Shown: positions 55,957 to 64,000 of the stretch, one piece after another | Numbering within the stretch: the stretch's first letter is position 1 | Layout: each line of letters starts with the position of its first letter | Source: Halarcobacter sp. | Lineage (GTDB): Bacteria > Campylobacterota > Campylobacteria > Campylobacterales > Arcobacteraceae | Direction: 5' to 3' | DNA: 64,000 bases | Assembly (NCBI RefSeq): GCF_963676935.1 | Contig: NZ_OY781470.1 | Span: 806,001-870,000 of the forward strand | The notes under the pieces: model-generated | Databases searched by the model: none | What the model saw: only the letters and a program-made list of their open reading frames with translations | Told to the model about the DNA's origin: nothing | Made by a program: the position numbers and the translations under genes

Positions 55957-56712
55957 CTATTTTAATGTTTTAAACCAAAGTTCACATATATTTGAATAGA
56001 TTTTTATATAACTTGATAATAAAAGTCTATGTTCTTTTTTTACTTTCTTGAAATATTTCTTTAATATAAATCTATATTGTTCTTTTTTTATTTTAAACTC
56101 TACACAAATAGTTGCCAAATCAAAAAAAGCACTATTTACTCCAGCATATTCCCAGTCTATAAATTTTATTTTTGAATTATAAAATATGATATTTTTTGGA
56201 TTTAAATCATGGTGAGTTGTTACAAAGTATTTGTCATATTTTTTTATTTTGTATAGTTCTTTTTTTGTATTTATGATTAGTTTTTTTGACACTTTATCTT
56301 GTAAGGTTTTCTTGTATTTATTTAAATCTTTTTCTATTTTGTAGGATTTGTTTTTTACTTTTAAATTATGAAGTTTTTTAATAGTTTCTATAAGTTTTGT
56401 TAATTCTCTTTTGTTTAGCTTTTCTTTATGTATACCATTTAAATATTGTGTAATCATATATTTTCTATGTTTATCCATAAATAAAGGTTTTGAAGCAATA
56501 TTTATCATTGATGCTTTTTTTTGAATAAAGTATTCAAAATCTCTACTTATATTTACACTGCTTTCATCTTTAAATACTCTTACAAGATATTTATTTTTGT
56601 TACTTGAGAGTTGATAGTTGATATTACAGTAACCTTGATAAGGAAGCTTTTCAAGGTTTTCTAATAATTCATATTTAAAAAGAGATAAATTTTTAAACTC
56701 TTGAATATTCAT
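55957..56712 (-). CDS. Phosphotransferase of the choline/thiamine kinase (APH) family
   Basis: 251 residues. The kinase-like fold shows HHDLNPKNIIF (catalytic Asp and Asn) and the DFG-like IDWEYAG. These are the marks of choline, ethanolamine, thiamine and aminoglycoside kinases. It overlaps the upstream pnuC-like gene by 20 bases, so the two form a tight pair. A PnuC-family thiamine transporter with a ThiK-type kinase is my preferred reading, since thiamine kinase belongs to this fold, but choline cannot be excluded. A signal sequence is absent. Confidence 0.8.
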   Translation of the reverse strand: MNIQEFKNLSLFKYELLENLEKLPYQGYCNINYQLSSNKNKYLVRVFKDESSVNISRDFEYFIQKKASMINIASKPLFMDKHRKYMITQYLNGIHKEKLNKRELTKLIETIKKLHNLKVKNKSYKIEKDLNKYKKTLQDKVSKKLIINTKKELYKIKKYDKYFVTTHHDLNPKNIIFYNSKIKFIDWEYAGVNSAFFDLATICVEFKIKKEQYRFILKKYFKKVKKEHRLLLSSYIKIYSNICELWFKTLK

Positions 56713-57262
56713 ATTCTTTTTTCCAGTTTTTATAAGCTACAAAAGCAAGAATTGTATAGATTAAAAATAATACTGCTGTTAAATTTAAGCCTTTTTGTAT
56801 ATAAATATAAATAGACACCGCATCAATTGCAATCCAATAAATCCAATTTTCGATAATCTTTTTTGCAAGCATATAAGTTGAAAATATAGCATAAACAGTT
56901 GTGAAAGAATCAATATATGCAAAATCTGCACTTGTATAGTTATCCATAATATAACCTAAAGATATTGAAATAACCCCTAACACAATAATGATTTTTATAT
57001 TTTTTGAAATGCCATATGATGAGATTTTTAGTTCTACTTCTTGTAGTTTTCCACCATATTTCCAAGAATACCAACCATAAATAGCCATTATCAAATAATA
57101 AACATTTAAAGCACTATCCATAAGTAAAGAAACATCAAAAAATATAATTGAATATATCAAAGTTGAAACAAAAGCAGCTACCCAGCACCATAAACTTTGT
57201 TTAATCGCTAAAAGTAGATAAGCTACAGCTAAAAACATAGCTATAGCTTCCCAAGTTGTCAT
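56693..57262 (-). CDS. pnuC: PnuC family vitamin transporter
   Basis: 189 residues with about seven membrane helices. The PnuC pattern is visible: SLWCWVAAFVSTLIYSIIFF and YYLIMAIYGWYSWKYGG (WxxW-type), then AYIDSFTTVYAIFSTYMLAK and NWIYWIAIDAVSIYIYIQKG. Family members move nicotinamide riboside, riboflavin or thiamine by facilitated diffusion, trapped by a kinase. No TPP or NAD riboswitch was seen in the 54 bp upstream. The kinase partner overlaps its 3' end. Confidence 0.9.
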   Translation of the reverse strand: MTTWEAIAMFLAVAYLLLAIKQSLWCWVAAFVSTLIYSIIFFDVSLLMDSALNVYYLIMAIYGWYSWKYGGKLQEVELKISSYGISKNIKIIIVLGVISISLGYIMDNYTSADFAYIDSFTTVYAIFSTYMLAKKIIENWIYWIAIDAVSIYIYIQKGLNLTAVLFLIYTILAFVAYKNWKKEYEYSRV

Positions 57263-57316
57263 TAGATTTAATGACTCTAAAAGAACAGTTATAAAGTTTT
57301 CTATTTTTTTATCCTT

Positions 57317-57868
57317 CTATTGAGCCAAAAGTTCAACAATTTTTGCTTCAATATCTTTTGGTTTTGTAGCTGAACCATATCTTTCTATAATTTTACCATT
57401 TTTATCTATTAAAAACTTTGTAAAATTCCATTTTATAGCTTCTGTTCCTAATATCCCCGGGGAATTACTTTTTAAATATTTGTATAAAGGTATTGCCTCA
57501 TCTCCATTAACATCAACTTTTGCAAACATATCAAAGTTTACCCCAAAAGTCAAACTACAAAACTCTTTTATCTCTTTATTTGTTCCTGGTTCTTGATTTG
57601 CAAATTGGTTTGAAGGAAAACCTAAAATCATAAAGTCTTTATTTTTATATTTTTCAAAAAGTTTTTCTAAACCTTCATATTGACTAGTAAATCCACACTT
57701 ACTAGCAACGTTTACTATTAATAAAACTTTGTCTTTGTATTTTGACATTGATATCTCTTTTCCATCAATATCTTTCACTGTAAAATCGTATATATTCATC
57801 GAACTCTCCTTTGCTAAAATTGATGTAGTAATAAATAAGAATGTAAGTAATAGTTTTTTTAGTGTCAT
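57317..57868 (-). CDS. Exported glutathione peroxidase
   Basis: 183 residues. An N-terminal signal peptide (about 1-19) makes it periplasmic. Catalytic residues are Cys58 (NVASKCGFT), Gln88 (GFPSNQF) and Trp in KWNFTKFL. Cys, not selenocysteine, is used; such enzymes usually take thioredoxin as reductant. It removes hydroperoxides. Its ribosome-binding site AAGGAT is inside a perfect 13-bp stem (57874-57905), which suggests control at translation. Confidence 0.93.
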   Translation of the reverse strand: MTLKKLLLTFLFITTSILAKESSMNIYDFTVKDIDGKEISMSKYKDKVLLIVNVASKCGFTSQYEGLEKLFEKYKNKDFMILGFPSNQFANQEPGTNKEIKEFCSLTFGVNFDMFAKVDVNGDEAIPLYKYLKSNSPGILGTEAIKWNFTKFLIDKNGKIIERYGSATKPKDIEAKIVELLAQ

Positions 57869-57873
57869 TTTAA

Positions 57874-57905
57874 ATCCTTTTTTATAGTTTATTATAAAAA
57901 AGGAT
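57874..57905 (-). promoter_or_regulatory. Hairpin over the gpx ribosome-binding site
   Basis: On the minus strand ATCCTTTTTTATA (57905-57893) pairs perfectly with TATAAAAAAGGAT (57886-57874), with a six-base loop. The right arm contains AAGGAT, the ribosome-binding site of the gpx gene (ATG at 57868). The stem is U/A-rich, like fourU-type RNA thermometers. It also lies after the upstream gene's stop (57947), but no U-run follows it on the minus strand, so a terminator is less likely. Confidence 0.5.
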
Positions 57906-57946
57906 AAGTTTGTATATGTTTAAAGTTATTTTATAGAAGTTAATTT

Positions 57947-58858
57947 TTATTGATAGTTTATATATGTTGGCTGTATCTGTATTTGTCTGCCATTTGCAGG
58001 TTTCCAACCTAATATCTCTTTTGGAGTCATAATTCTTGTATCTGCGTGATAAAATATTTTAAATCCACTCTCTGCAATTTTTTCTTGCTCTTTACTATAT
58101 AAACTATTATAAATTTTTATTTTAACTGCAGGGTTTCCATGTCCATCAATATTATAGATTAAATCTACATTATCATATTTTTTAACTTCTTCTTTTTTTC
58201 TTAACATTCTACTATGAAACATATGCACAATTAATTGTTTTTTTTCTAAATTATTATCTATAATATAATTGTTGATTAACTCTTGGGCTGCATTTAAATC
58301 TTCAGCATAGATATGTCCTATATATTTACCAGGAGGATATCTTTTGTGTTTTGGTATTTTGAATTCAGGATCTAAAGCTAAATGAACATGTGGGTATTTT
58401 AGATATTTTAATACTGGTTTTAGTGCTTCAACTGGAGTATTAGTACCCATTTGTAAGTCAATAATTACTTCAAAATTTTCTTCTTGTGCTCTTAATATAT
58501 AAGGCATTAGACTTTTTTCAGATAGTCTTAACATATAGGTATCTCTTCTACCTGGATCTGATGTTGCTAAGCCATATATAATATGAAATGCCATTTTTAT
58601 ATCTATTTTATTTTCTAACTCATCTTCAAAATATTTTTCTTTTTGTTTCATTTTTTTTACTAATTCATCAATATTACTTTGACCTAAAATTCCTAATGAT
58701 TTTGTATTTGGTCTACCATAATATCCTATTAGCAAAGTCTCTTTTTTAATTGTCTCTTCATTTTTATTTTTTATCTCAGTTGGATTGGCCTGAATATTAG
58801 CCAATAGGTTTTGTGTTATTATTAAAAATACTAGTAAAGACTTAATTTTTTTTGTCAC
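57947..58858 (-). CDS. Exported protein of unknown function, TIM-barrel-like
   Basis: 303 residues with a signal peptide (about 1-20). The mature part has alternating strands and helices: LLIGYYGRPNTKSLGILG, FEVIIDLQMGTNTPVEALKP, PHVHLALDPEFKIP and LIVHMFHSRML. This looks like a TIM barrel with acidic residues at strand ends (DLQ, DPEF), as in some glycoside hydrolases, but I cannot place the family; similar proteins occur in actinobacteria from memory. It is 78 bp upstream of gpx on the same strand. Confidence 0.65.
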   Translation of the reverse strand: MTKKIKSLLVFLIITQNLLANIQANPTEIKNKNEETIKKETLLIGYYGRPNTKSLGILGQSNIDELVKKMKQKEKYFEDELENKIDIKMAFHIIYGLATSDPGRRDTYMLRLSEKSLMPYILRAQEENFEVIIDLQMGTNTPVEALKPVLKYLKYPHVHLALDPEFKIPKHKRYPPGKYIGHIYAEDLNAAQELINNYIIDNNLEKKQLIVHMFHSRMLRKKEEVKKYDNVDLIYNIDGHGNPAVKIKIYNSLYSKEQEKIAESGFKIFYHADTRIMTPKEILGWKPANGRQIQIQPTYINYQ

Positions 58859-58876
58859 TTTCTATAATCCCTTTTT

Positions 58877-59365
58877 TTAGTTTCCATATGTTTTCATTAA
58901 AACATCTTTATAATGATTCAGTTGTTGCATCATAGTATCATCTTGATCATTTATATCAGGATGATACTTTCTTGCTAATTCTTTATATTTTTTCTTTATC
59001 TCTTCTTTTGTTGGTGTTGATGTAAAACCAAAAAACTCTTTAGCTTTTTCTACTTCACCAAATTGTGGTTGTGCATTAAAATTACCTCTTCTAAATTGTT
59101 CTTGAAATTGTTCAAAATCAAAATCACTTGAGTTAAAACCAGTATTAGCTCTTGAAAAATCTTGCCCATTAAAAGTAAACTTAAAACTATTACTATTTTG
59201 TCTAAGTTTCTTTTTAAATTGATAAACTAAATAATAAGCTATTGATACCAATACAAAAAGAATAATTAAAAATGTACCAAAGTTTGTGAATATTAAATAT
59301 AATATTCCAAAAAATATTGCCCATTTAATTAAACTAGAAATAAAGTACGATAATTCTCTTCCCAT
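58877..59365 (-). CDS. Membrane-anchored J-domain protein
   Basis: 162 residues. Two hydrophobic stretches (about 12-28 and 30-50) anchor the N-terminus. The C-terminal J domain (108-162) has the DnaK-stimulating HPD at 135-137 in ARKYHPDINDQ. The region between is Phe/Gln/Asn-rich (DFDFEQFQEQFRRGN), like the G/F linkers of DnaJ proteins. It should recruit DnaK to a membrane site. It lies 18 bp upstream of the TIM-barrel-like gene. Confidence 0.88.
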   Translation of the reverse strand: MGRELSYFISSLIKWAIFFGILYLIFTNFGTFLIILFVLVSIAYYLVYQFKKKLRQNSNSFKFTFNGQDFSRANTGFNSSDFDFEQFQEQFRRGNFNAQPQFGEVEKAKEFFGFTSTPTKEEIKKKYKELARKYHPDINDQDDTMMQQLNHYKDVLMKTYGN

Positions 59366-59489
59366 AACATAAAAATCCTATATATTTTAAAAGTGATATT
59401 ATAGTATTTTATCTTAATTATTAGCTTTCATATAAAAACAAATTTTTAAGTGTTACTTTAATTAAAAATTTTAATTTTTTTTAAATAAT

Positions 59490-59541
59490 TGCTACTTTCT
59501 TGCTACTTTATCATATCTTTATCATTTTCTTCTCCTATCAT
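59490..59541 (+). promoter_or_regulatory. Direct repeats upstream of the lactate permease gene
   Basis: TGCTACTTT occurs twice (59490-59498, 59501-59509) and TATCAT three times (59509-59514, 59520-59525, 59536-59541), in the 80 bp before the permease start. They could be operator sites of a lactate or carbon regulator. Confidence 0.35.
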
Positions 59542-59568
59542 TTTCTTTGATTAAATGAAGGAGTCGAT

Positions 59569-61260
59569 ATGGAATTAAGTACGCAAGCTTTTTTTGCTGC
59601 ATTACCTATCTTGGTAGCAGCTATACTTCTAGTAGGTTTTAGATTGCCTGCTAAAAAAGCAATGCCAATTGTTTATATTGTTACAACTGTTGTAGCAATT
59701 TATGTATGGGATGTAACATTTAACAGAGTGTTAGCATCAACACTGCAAGGTTTACTTATAACAGTTGCTGTTTTATGGATTATATTTGGTGCAATTTTGT
59801 TATTGAATACACTTAAGCATTCTGGAGCAATAAAAGTTATTAGAGAAGGTTTTAATAATATCAGTCCAGATAGAAGAGTTCAAGTTATTATTATTGCATG
59901 GTTATTTGGTTCATTTATTGAAGGTGCATCGGGATTTGGAACACCAGCAGCAATTGCTGCACCACTTATGGTTGCAATTGGTTTCCCTGCCATGGCTGCT
60001 GTTATGGTTGGTATGATGATTCAATCAACACCAGTATCTTTTGGTGCAGTTGGTACACCTATTTTAATAGGTGTAAATAAAGGATTAGATTCAGTAAGTA
60101 TTTCTAAAACTTTAGAAAGTGTTGGTTCAAACTGGGATGCATATTTACAAATTATTACTAGTGAAGTGGCAATTGTACATGCAATTACAGGTACACTTAT
60201 CCCTTTATTTATGACTATTATGATGACTAGATTTTTTGGTAAAAATAAATCTTGGACTGAAGGTTTATCAATTATCCCTTTTGCAATTTTCGGTGGTCTT
60301 TGTTTTACAATCCCTTATGCTTTAACAGGAGTTTTCTTAGGTGCAGAGTTCCCATCTCTTATTGGGGCATTAATTGGTTTACCAATAGTTACAATGGCAG
60401 CAAAAAAAGGTTTCTTAATTCCAAAAGATACTTGGGATTTTGCTCCAAAAGAGGAGTGGCCAGGTCATTGGGTTTCTAAATTAGAAGTAAAATTAGATTC
60501 TTTAACTGTTAAAACAGATATGTCTTTAACTAGAGCATGGGCTCCTTATGTATTAGTTGCTTTAATCCTAGTTTTAACAAGAGTCTCAGATGAGGCAAAA
60601 GCATTTGTAAAAGCTTGGGTTATACCTTTTAAAGATTTATTAGGTGAAGGTTTAGGTTATTCAATTACTCCTTTATATTTACCAGGTGGTATTTTAGTAT
60701 TTGTTGTTTTAATAACTTATTTTTTACATAAAATGGAATTTAAAGAGATGAAAGAGGCTTTTAGTGAGTCTTCAAAAGTTATGTTAGGTGCAGGTTTTGT
60801 TCTTGTATTTACTATTCCATTAGTTAGGGTGTTAATTAACTCAGGTGTAAATGAATCTGGTTTTGATTCAATGCCAGTTGCAATGGCTAATTTTGTAGCA
60901 AATGCAGTTGGTGATATTTATCCGTTATTCGCACCGATGATTGGTGCATTGGGTGCATTTATTGCAGGAAGTAATACTGTATCAAATATGATGTTATCAC
61001 AGTTTCAATTTGGCGTTGCAGATGCACTTTCTGTATCGACTGCATTAATGATTGCTCTTCAAGCAGTTGGAGCGGCAGCAGGAAATATGATTGCTATTCA
61101 TAATGTTGTTGCAGCAAGTGCTACAGTTGGTTTATTAGACCAAGAGGGTGAAACACTAAGAAGAACAGTAATACCTACACTTTATTATTGTTTAATAGCT
61201 GGTATTTTAGGACTTATAGGAATGTATATTTTAGGAATAACAGATCCATTAGTTGGATAA
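59569..61260 (+). CDS. lctP: L-lactate permease, LctP family
   Basis: 563 residues, about 13 membrane helices. The family signatures are [20 protein letters not shown] and [20 protein letters not shown], with the late [16 protein letters not shown] and [20 protein letters not shown]. LctP imports lactate and glycolate with protons. No lactate dehydrogenase (lutABC, lldD) gene is next to it. GAAGGAGTCGAT precedes the ATG. Transcription ends at the perfect hairpin after the stop codon. Confidence 0.95.
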   Translation: MELSTQAFFAALPILVAAILLVGFRLPAKKAMPIVYIVTTVVAIYVWDVTFNRVLASTLQGLLITVAVLWIIFGAILLLNTLKHSGAIKVIREGFNNISPDRRVQVIIIAWLFGSFIEGASGFGTPAAIAAPLMVAIGFPAMAAVMVGMMIQSTPVSFGAVGTPILIGVNKGLDSVSISKTLESVGSNWDAYLQIITSEVAIVHAITGTLIPLFMTIMMTRFFGKNKSWTEGLSIIPFAIFGGLCFTIPYALTGVFLGAEFPSLIGALIGLPIVTMAAKKGFLIPKDTWDFAPKEEWPGHWVSKLEVKLDSLTVKTDMSLTRAWAPYVLVALILVLTRVSDEAKAFVKAWVIPFKDLLGEGLGYSITPLYLPGGILVFVVLITYFLHKMEFKEMKEAFSESSKVMLGAGFVLVFTIPLVRVLINSGVNESGFDSMPVAMANFVANAVGDIYPLFAPMIGALGAFIAGSNTVSNMMLSQFQFGVADALSVSTALMIALQAVGAAAGNMIAIHNVVAASATVGLLDQEGETLRRTVIPTLYYCLIAGILGLIGMYILGITDPLVG

Positions 61261-61286
61261 AAAAAAGGAGCACTTGCTCCTTTTTT
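61261..61286 (+). terminator. Intrinsic terminator of lctP
   Basis: Perfect 11-bp stem AAAAAAGGAGC (61261-61271), loop ACTT, GCTCCTTTTTT (61276-61286), directly after the permease stop. A strong Rho-independent terminator. Confidence 0.9.
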
Positions 61287-61383
61287 AAAATTTAAAAACT
61301 CATAAAATAATTTTAAAAAAATAATTAAGCTTATTTTCAATTTGATTTGTTAAATTATATCTACCTTCAAAAAAAGGTTAATT

Positions 61384-62403
61384 ATGAATTATGAACAAAA
61401 AAATATAATTGAAGAAAAATACTTATCAAAACTTTTTTATACAAAAGATAATAAAAATCGTCATGTTGGAGTTGAAATTGAATACTCAAATCTTGATTTG
61501 AAAAAAAGTGCACAATTAGCTCAAGAGATTTTTAAAGGTGAGATTGTTGAAAAAACAAAATATGAGATATCTTTAAAAGATACAGATTATGGTGATTTTA
61601 AATTTGAACTTGATGCACAACTTCTTCAAAAGATGCAAGATGACAATCTTTTTGAAAAACTAGGAAATATTATTGGAAAAATCTCGAATGATTTAGATAA
61701 TTTTGTTGATAAAACTTCAAAAAACTTTGTTCCCTTTGAGATTGCAATGCCTCCAATTCCTATATCTGATTTTGGAAAAGTTGATAAGTTAGTTCAAAAA
61801 CTTAGATTAAATGGTGCATTAGGTACAACATACTCTTTTCAATATGCTTTTGGTGTTCATTTAAACATTGAACCACCAAGTCAAGATATTGATGATGTAT
61901 TGAGACTTTTCAAATCTTTTTTAATTCTTCAAAAATGGATTGAAGTTCAAAGTGAAGTTGATATTGCTAGAAAAATTTCTCCTTTTATAAATAATTTTTC
62001 AAAAGAATATATCTCATTAGTTATAGATATTGAGTATTGGCCAACAAAAGAGCAATTTATAAAAGATTATATTGATTATAATCCAACAAGAAATAGAGTT
62101 TTAGATATGTTACCCATTATTGCTTTTTGGGATGAAGATATTATAAATAAATATTTACCAAAAGAGAAAATAAATAAAAGACCAACATTTCACTATAGAT
62201 TACCAAATAGTAAAGTAGATCAATTTAGATGGTTTATCTCTCAAGAACTTCAATTGTGGGTTATTGTTGAACTATTAGCATCAAATGATGAGGTATTTAA
62301 TCAAATGAGTAAATCTTTTCTAAAACAGCTTGATAATGCAATATTTAATAAAAATGAATGGATAGAAAAATGTCATCAATGTATAATAAACCACTTGTTG
62401 TAA
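61384..62403 (+). CDS. Amidoligase family protein
   Basis: 339 residues of the COOH-NH2 ligase-related amidoligase family (PF12224). The start of the core reads HVGVEIEYSNLDL, followed by KYEISLKDTDYGDFKFELDA, PFEIAMPPIP and FAFGVHLNIEPP-like YAFGVHLNIEPPSQD; these give the metal- and ATP-binding Glu/His set. These enzymes are thought to form amide bonds between glutamate-type carboxylates and amines. A class-I amidotransferase gene overlaps its 3' end, a pairing described in comparative genomics of the family. Substrates are unknown. Confidence 0.85.
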   Translation: MNYEQKNIIEEKYLSKLFYTKDNKNRHVGVEIEYSNLDLKKSAQLAQEIFKGEIVEKTKYEISLKDTDYGDFKFELDAQLLQKMQDDNLFEKLGNIIGKISNDLDNFVDKTSKNFVPFEIAMPPIPISDFGKVDKLVQKLRLNGALGTTYSFQYAFGVHLNIEPPSQDIDDVLRLFKSFLILQKWIEVQSEVDIARKISPFINNFSKEYISLVIDIEYWPTKEQFIKDYIDYNPTRNRVLDMLPIIAFWDEDIINKYLPKEKINKRPTFHYRLPNSKVDQFRWFISQELQLWVIVELLASNDEVFNQMSKSFLKQLDNAIFNKNEWIEKCHQCIINHLL

Positions 62404-63044
62404 TAACTGGACCTAAAAAAGGTTTTATATCTAGATTTTTTATAAAATTTGCACTTTTTTTAAGTGGAGCAAGAAGTAAAGTTGTTACTCCAAATAACCC
62501 AGAATATGATATACAAATGGATGCCTTGTTAATAAGTGGTGGGGATGATTTATATAATGCATTTATTGAAAATGAAACTTGCCAATTAGATGATATTATA
62601 AATTACGAAAGAGATGTTTTAGAGTATCGTTTGCTTCATAGGGCAATAGAGGAAAACAAACCTGTGTTTGGGATATGTAGAGGGTATCAGCTTATAAATG
62701 TTTTTTTTGGTGGAGATTTATATAAAGATATAAGAAAAGATGGATATAAATATAAATATACTCCTTTTGCATGGAAAGATATTTTCTTAAAAAAAGGAAG
62801 GCTTTTAAATCTTTTAACTAAACAAAAAGAGATAAGAATAAATACTCTCCATCATCAAGCTGTTAAAACTGTTCCTAAAAAATTTAAAGTTGAAGCAATA
62901 GATAAAGATAATATAATCCAATCTATCTCATATAAAACTAAAGATAATCTAATCTTTGGAGTACAATGGCATCCTGAGTATCTTTTTTTTATGAAAAATC
63001 ATTTAAAACTTTTTAAGATGTTAGTAGCAAATACAAAAGAATGA
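62370..63044 (+). CDS. Gamma-glutamyl hydrolase-like class-I glutamine amidotransferase (peptidase C26)
   Basis: 224 residues. The catalytic triad is Cys103 (FGICRGYQ), His201 and Glu203 (VQWHPEY). SGGDD near 57-61 and HHQAVK are typical of PuuD-type gamma-glutamyl-GABA hydrolases. I start at ATG 62370; other ATGs at 62358 and 62379 are possible. The start lies inside the amidoligase gene (about 34 bases overlap). Together they may make and cleave gamma-glutamyl amides. Its 3' end overlaps the convergent cti gene by 46 bases. Confidence 0.87.
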   Translation: MSSMYNKPLVVITGPKKGFISRFFIKFALFLSGARSKVVTPNNPEYDIQMDALLISGGDDLYNAFIENETCQLDDIINYERDVLEYRLLHRAIEENKPVFGICRGYQLINVFFGGDLYKDIRKDGYKYKYTPFAWKDIFLKKGRLLNLLTKQKEIRINTLHHQAVKTVPKKFKVEAIDKDNIIQSISYKTKDNLIFGVQWHPEYLFFMKNHLKLFKMLVANTKE

Positions 63045-64000
63045 CTCTCCTCTAAACCTTTTTGATAATATCTATTTAAATCAAATAAACCACTTTCAAT
63101 TGGGTTTGATTCATTAAATCTATTTTGAAACCAATCATATACTTCCCAAAAGTTTTTGTTGTTTCTATTAACAAAAAATTTAGATAATCTTTTTTCATCT
63201 ATGTTCTTTTCTAATAAATCAAAAAACTCCTTTATATCTTTTTGATCTACTACTATAAAATAGTTTGGATAAGAACCAATAAAACCTTCAATAAAATTTA
63301 CTCTATCTTTAGTGACATCTAATCTTTCCTCTTCATTAAACATAAATGCAACACTATCGTGCCATCTATTTATCACCATTGTATACACTAAATCTTCATT
63401 ATTTAGTTGAAATTTCATATAAATAAGATTGTAATTATTGCTAGAAAACTCTTTAAACTTATTCATCTTATTGTTAAAAGCAATACTTCTTAATTCATTT
63501 TCTATATCCTCTTTTGTTTTATATTTTTTTGACCTTTTTAAATTTGGATTTTGGATATAATTTATATTATCTTTTGGAGTTTTAGTATAGTCTAAAATAT
63601 TTTCTACTAATTGTTTATAGTTTAAATCGATTTTTGAATTGTTATTTGAGGGAGTATAGGTAACTAAATATTTTGTTAAAGTTCCTTTATACCAGCTATT
63701 AAATATTGTTTGTCTTTTATCTTTAGGTAGATATTCTAAAAAATTACTTTCACCTTCAATTCTAAGTCTATCCATATATTTTCTAACTAATAGTTTATGC
63801 TGAGTATTCCCATATACATCAAATCCTGCTACTAAAGAATAATATAATCTTTCAAGTAAAGGGTAATCAATAACCCACATAGTCCTAGGAAGATTTCCCA
63901 AAGCACCTTTATGAACAGAAGCTGAATCAAAATGTCGGTAAATAGTTAAAATAGCATCATTATCTTTTTTACCGTAATTATTCCCTTTCCATAAAGAATT
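62999..64000 (-). CDS. cti: Fatty-acid cis/trans isomerase (CTI), C-terminal part, runs off window
   Basis: Open to base 64000 with no start codon needed: the frame continues upstream of an apparent TTG at 63901. The last 333 residues match CTI: IYRHFDSASVHKGALGNLPR, then TMWVIDYPLLERLYYSLVAG and FDVYGNTQHKLLVRKYMDRL. CTI is a periplasmic c-type cytochrome that turns cis into trans unsaturated membrane lipids under solvent or heat stress. The heme motif lies outside the window. The C-terminus overlaps the convergent amidotransferase gene by 46 bases. Confidence 0.88.
   Translation of the reverse strand, partial: NSLWKGNNYGKKDNDAILTIYRHFDSASVHKGALGNLPRTMWVIDYPLLERLYYSLVAGFDVYGNTQHKLLVRKYMDRLRIEGESNFLEYLPKDKRQTIFNSWYKGTLTKYLVTYTPSNNNSKIDLNYKQLVENILDYTKTPKDNINYIQNPNLKRSKKYKTKEDIENELRSIAFNNKMNKFKEFSSNNYNLIYMKFQLNNEDLVYTMVINRWHDSVAFMFNEEERLDVTKDRVNFIEGFIGSYPNYFIVVDQKDIKEFFDLLEKNIDEKRLSKFFVNRNNKNFWEVYDWFQNRFNESNPIESGLFDLNRYYQKGLEESHSFVFATNILKSFK

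Noticed and set aside
59490-59541. CRISPR-like array
   Set aside because: The repeats are only 6-9 bases, without spacers of constant length, and no cas genes are present.
63899-63901. TTG as the start of the CTI gene
   Set aside because: The frame remains open to the window edge and the upstream residues (YRHFDSASVHKG) are part of the CTI family, so the TTG is internal.
1-64000. tRNA, rRNA or riboswitch genes
   Set aside because: I looked for TpsiC-arm-like sequences and TPP/NAD-type leader elements by eye, especially upstream of pnuC and in gaps, and saw none. A covariance search would be decisive.

Overview
The window looks like chromosomal DNA of a Campylobacterota member, most likely Arcobacteraceae (Arcobacter sensu lato). 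The reasons are the very low GC content, the heavy use of AGA/TTA codons, the gene order ruvA-ddl-hydrolase-murF, an S10-spc ribosomal operon without rpmD, a MurF with a membrane N-terminus, and signalling proteins with the 'IVRHPDM' type of PAS domain. This placement is inferred from gene content, not from a 16S gene; no rRNA, tRNA or CRISPR array was seen.

Layout. 1-4.7 kb: 5' end of a chemoreceptor gene (minus strand), then ruvA, ddl, an alpha/beta hydrolase, murF and a HIT protein. 4.7-6.45 kb: an orphan Ser/Thr protein kinase followed by 636 bp of non-coding, hairpin-rich repeat DNA. 6.4-12 kb: small hypotheticals, a second-type peptide deformylase, a RidA protein with a DadA-like D-amino-acid dehydrogenase, a COG2509 flavoprotein and a CPBP membrane protein. 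12.2-22.9 kb: a textbook sigma-70 promoter and the 23-gene rpsJ...infA operon, closed by a perfect terminator hairpin. 22.9-36 kb: a diguanylate cyclase, a small HTH protein facing a divergent family-4-like uracil-DNA glycosylase across a cluster of palindromes, a lipoprotein, aspS, a ZnuA-like protein, a soluble double-Cache/CheW protein, YgiQ, a thioredoxin-like protein, adk and a CinA-like protein. 36-43.3 kb: a 2OG-Fe(II) oxygenase, a frameshifted two-receiver/PAS/GGDEF gene, ZntB-like and MgtE transporters, and a RimK / retropepsin-like / AstE-like cluster. 43.3-46.9 kb: Sel1-repeat protein, alr and uvrC.

47.2-56 kb is the most interesting block. A membrane histidine kinase and a divergent pair of operons encode a solute-binding protein, a 1054-residue SBP-SBP-PAS-SpoIIE phosphatase, a soluble histidine kinase, a lone receiver, a SiaB-like kinase, a SiaC-like (DUF1987) protein and an HD-GYP protein. 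This reads as a Sia-type partner switch in which the usual diguanylate cyclase (SiaD) is replaced by a c-di-GMP phosphodiesterase, although the HD-GYP gene carries a frameshift. 56-64 kb: a probable vitamin pair (PnuC transporter plus APH-fold kinase), glutathione peroxidase with a hairpin over its ribosome-binding site, an exported unknown, a membrane J-protein, a lactate permease, an amidoligase/glutamine-amidotransferase pair, and the 3' part of a fatty-acid cis/trans isomerase gene that runs off the window.

Two genes, both for c-di-GMP enzymes, are interrupted by frameshifts at 37.69 kb and 55.58 kb. Raw reads would have to decide whether these are real.
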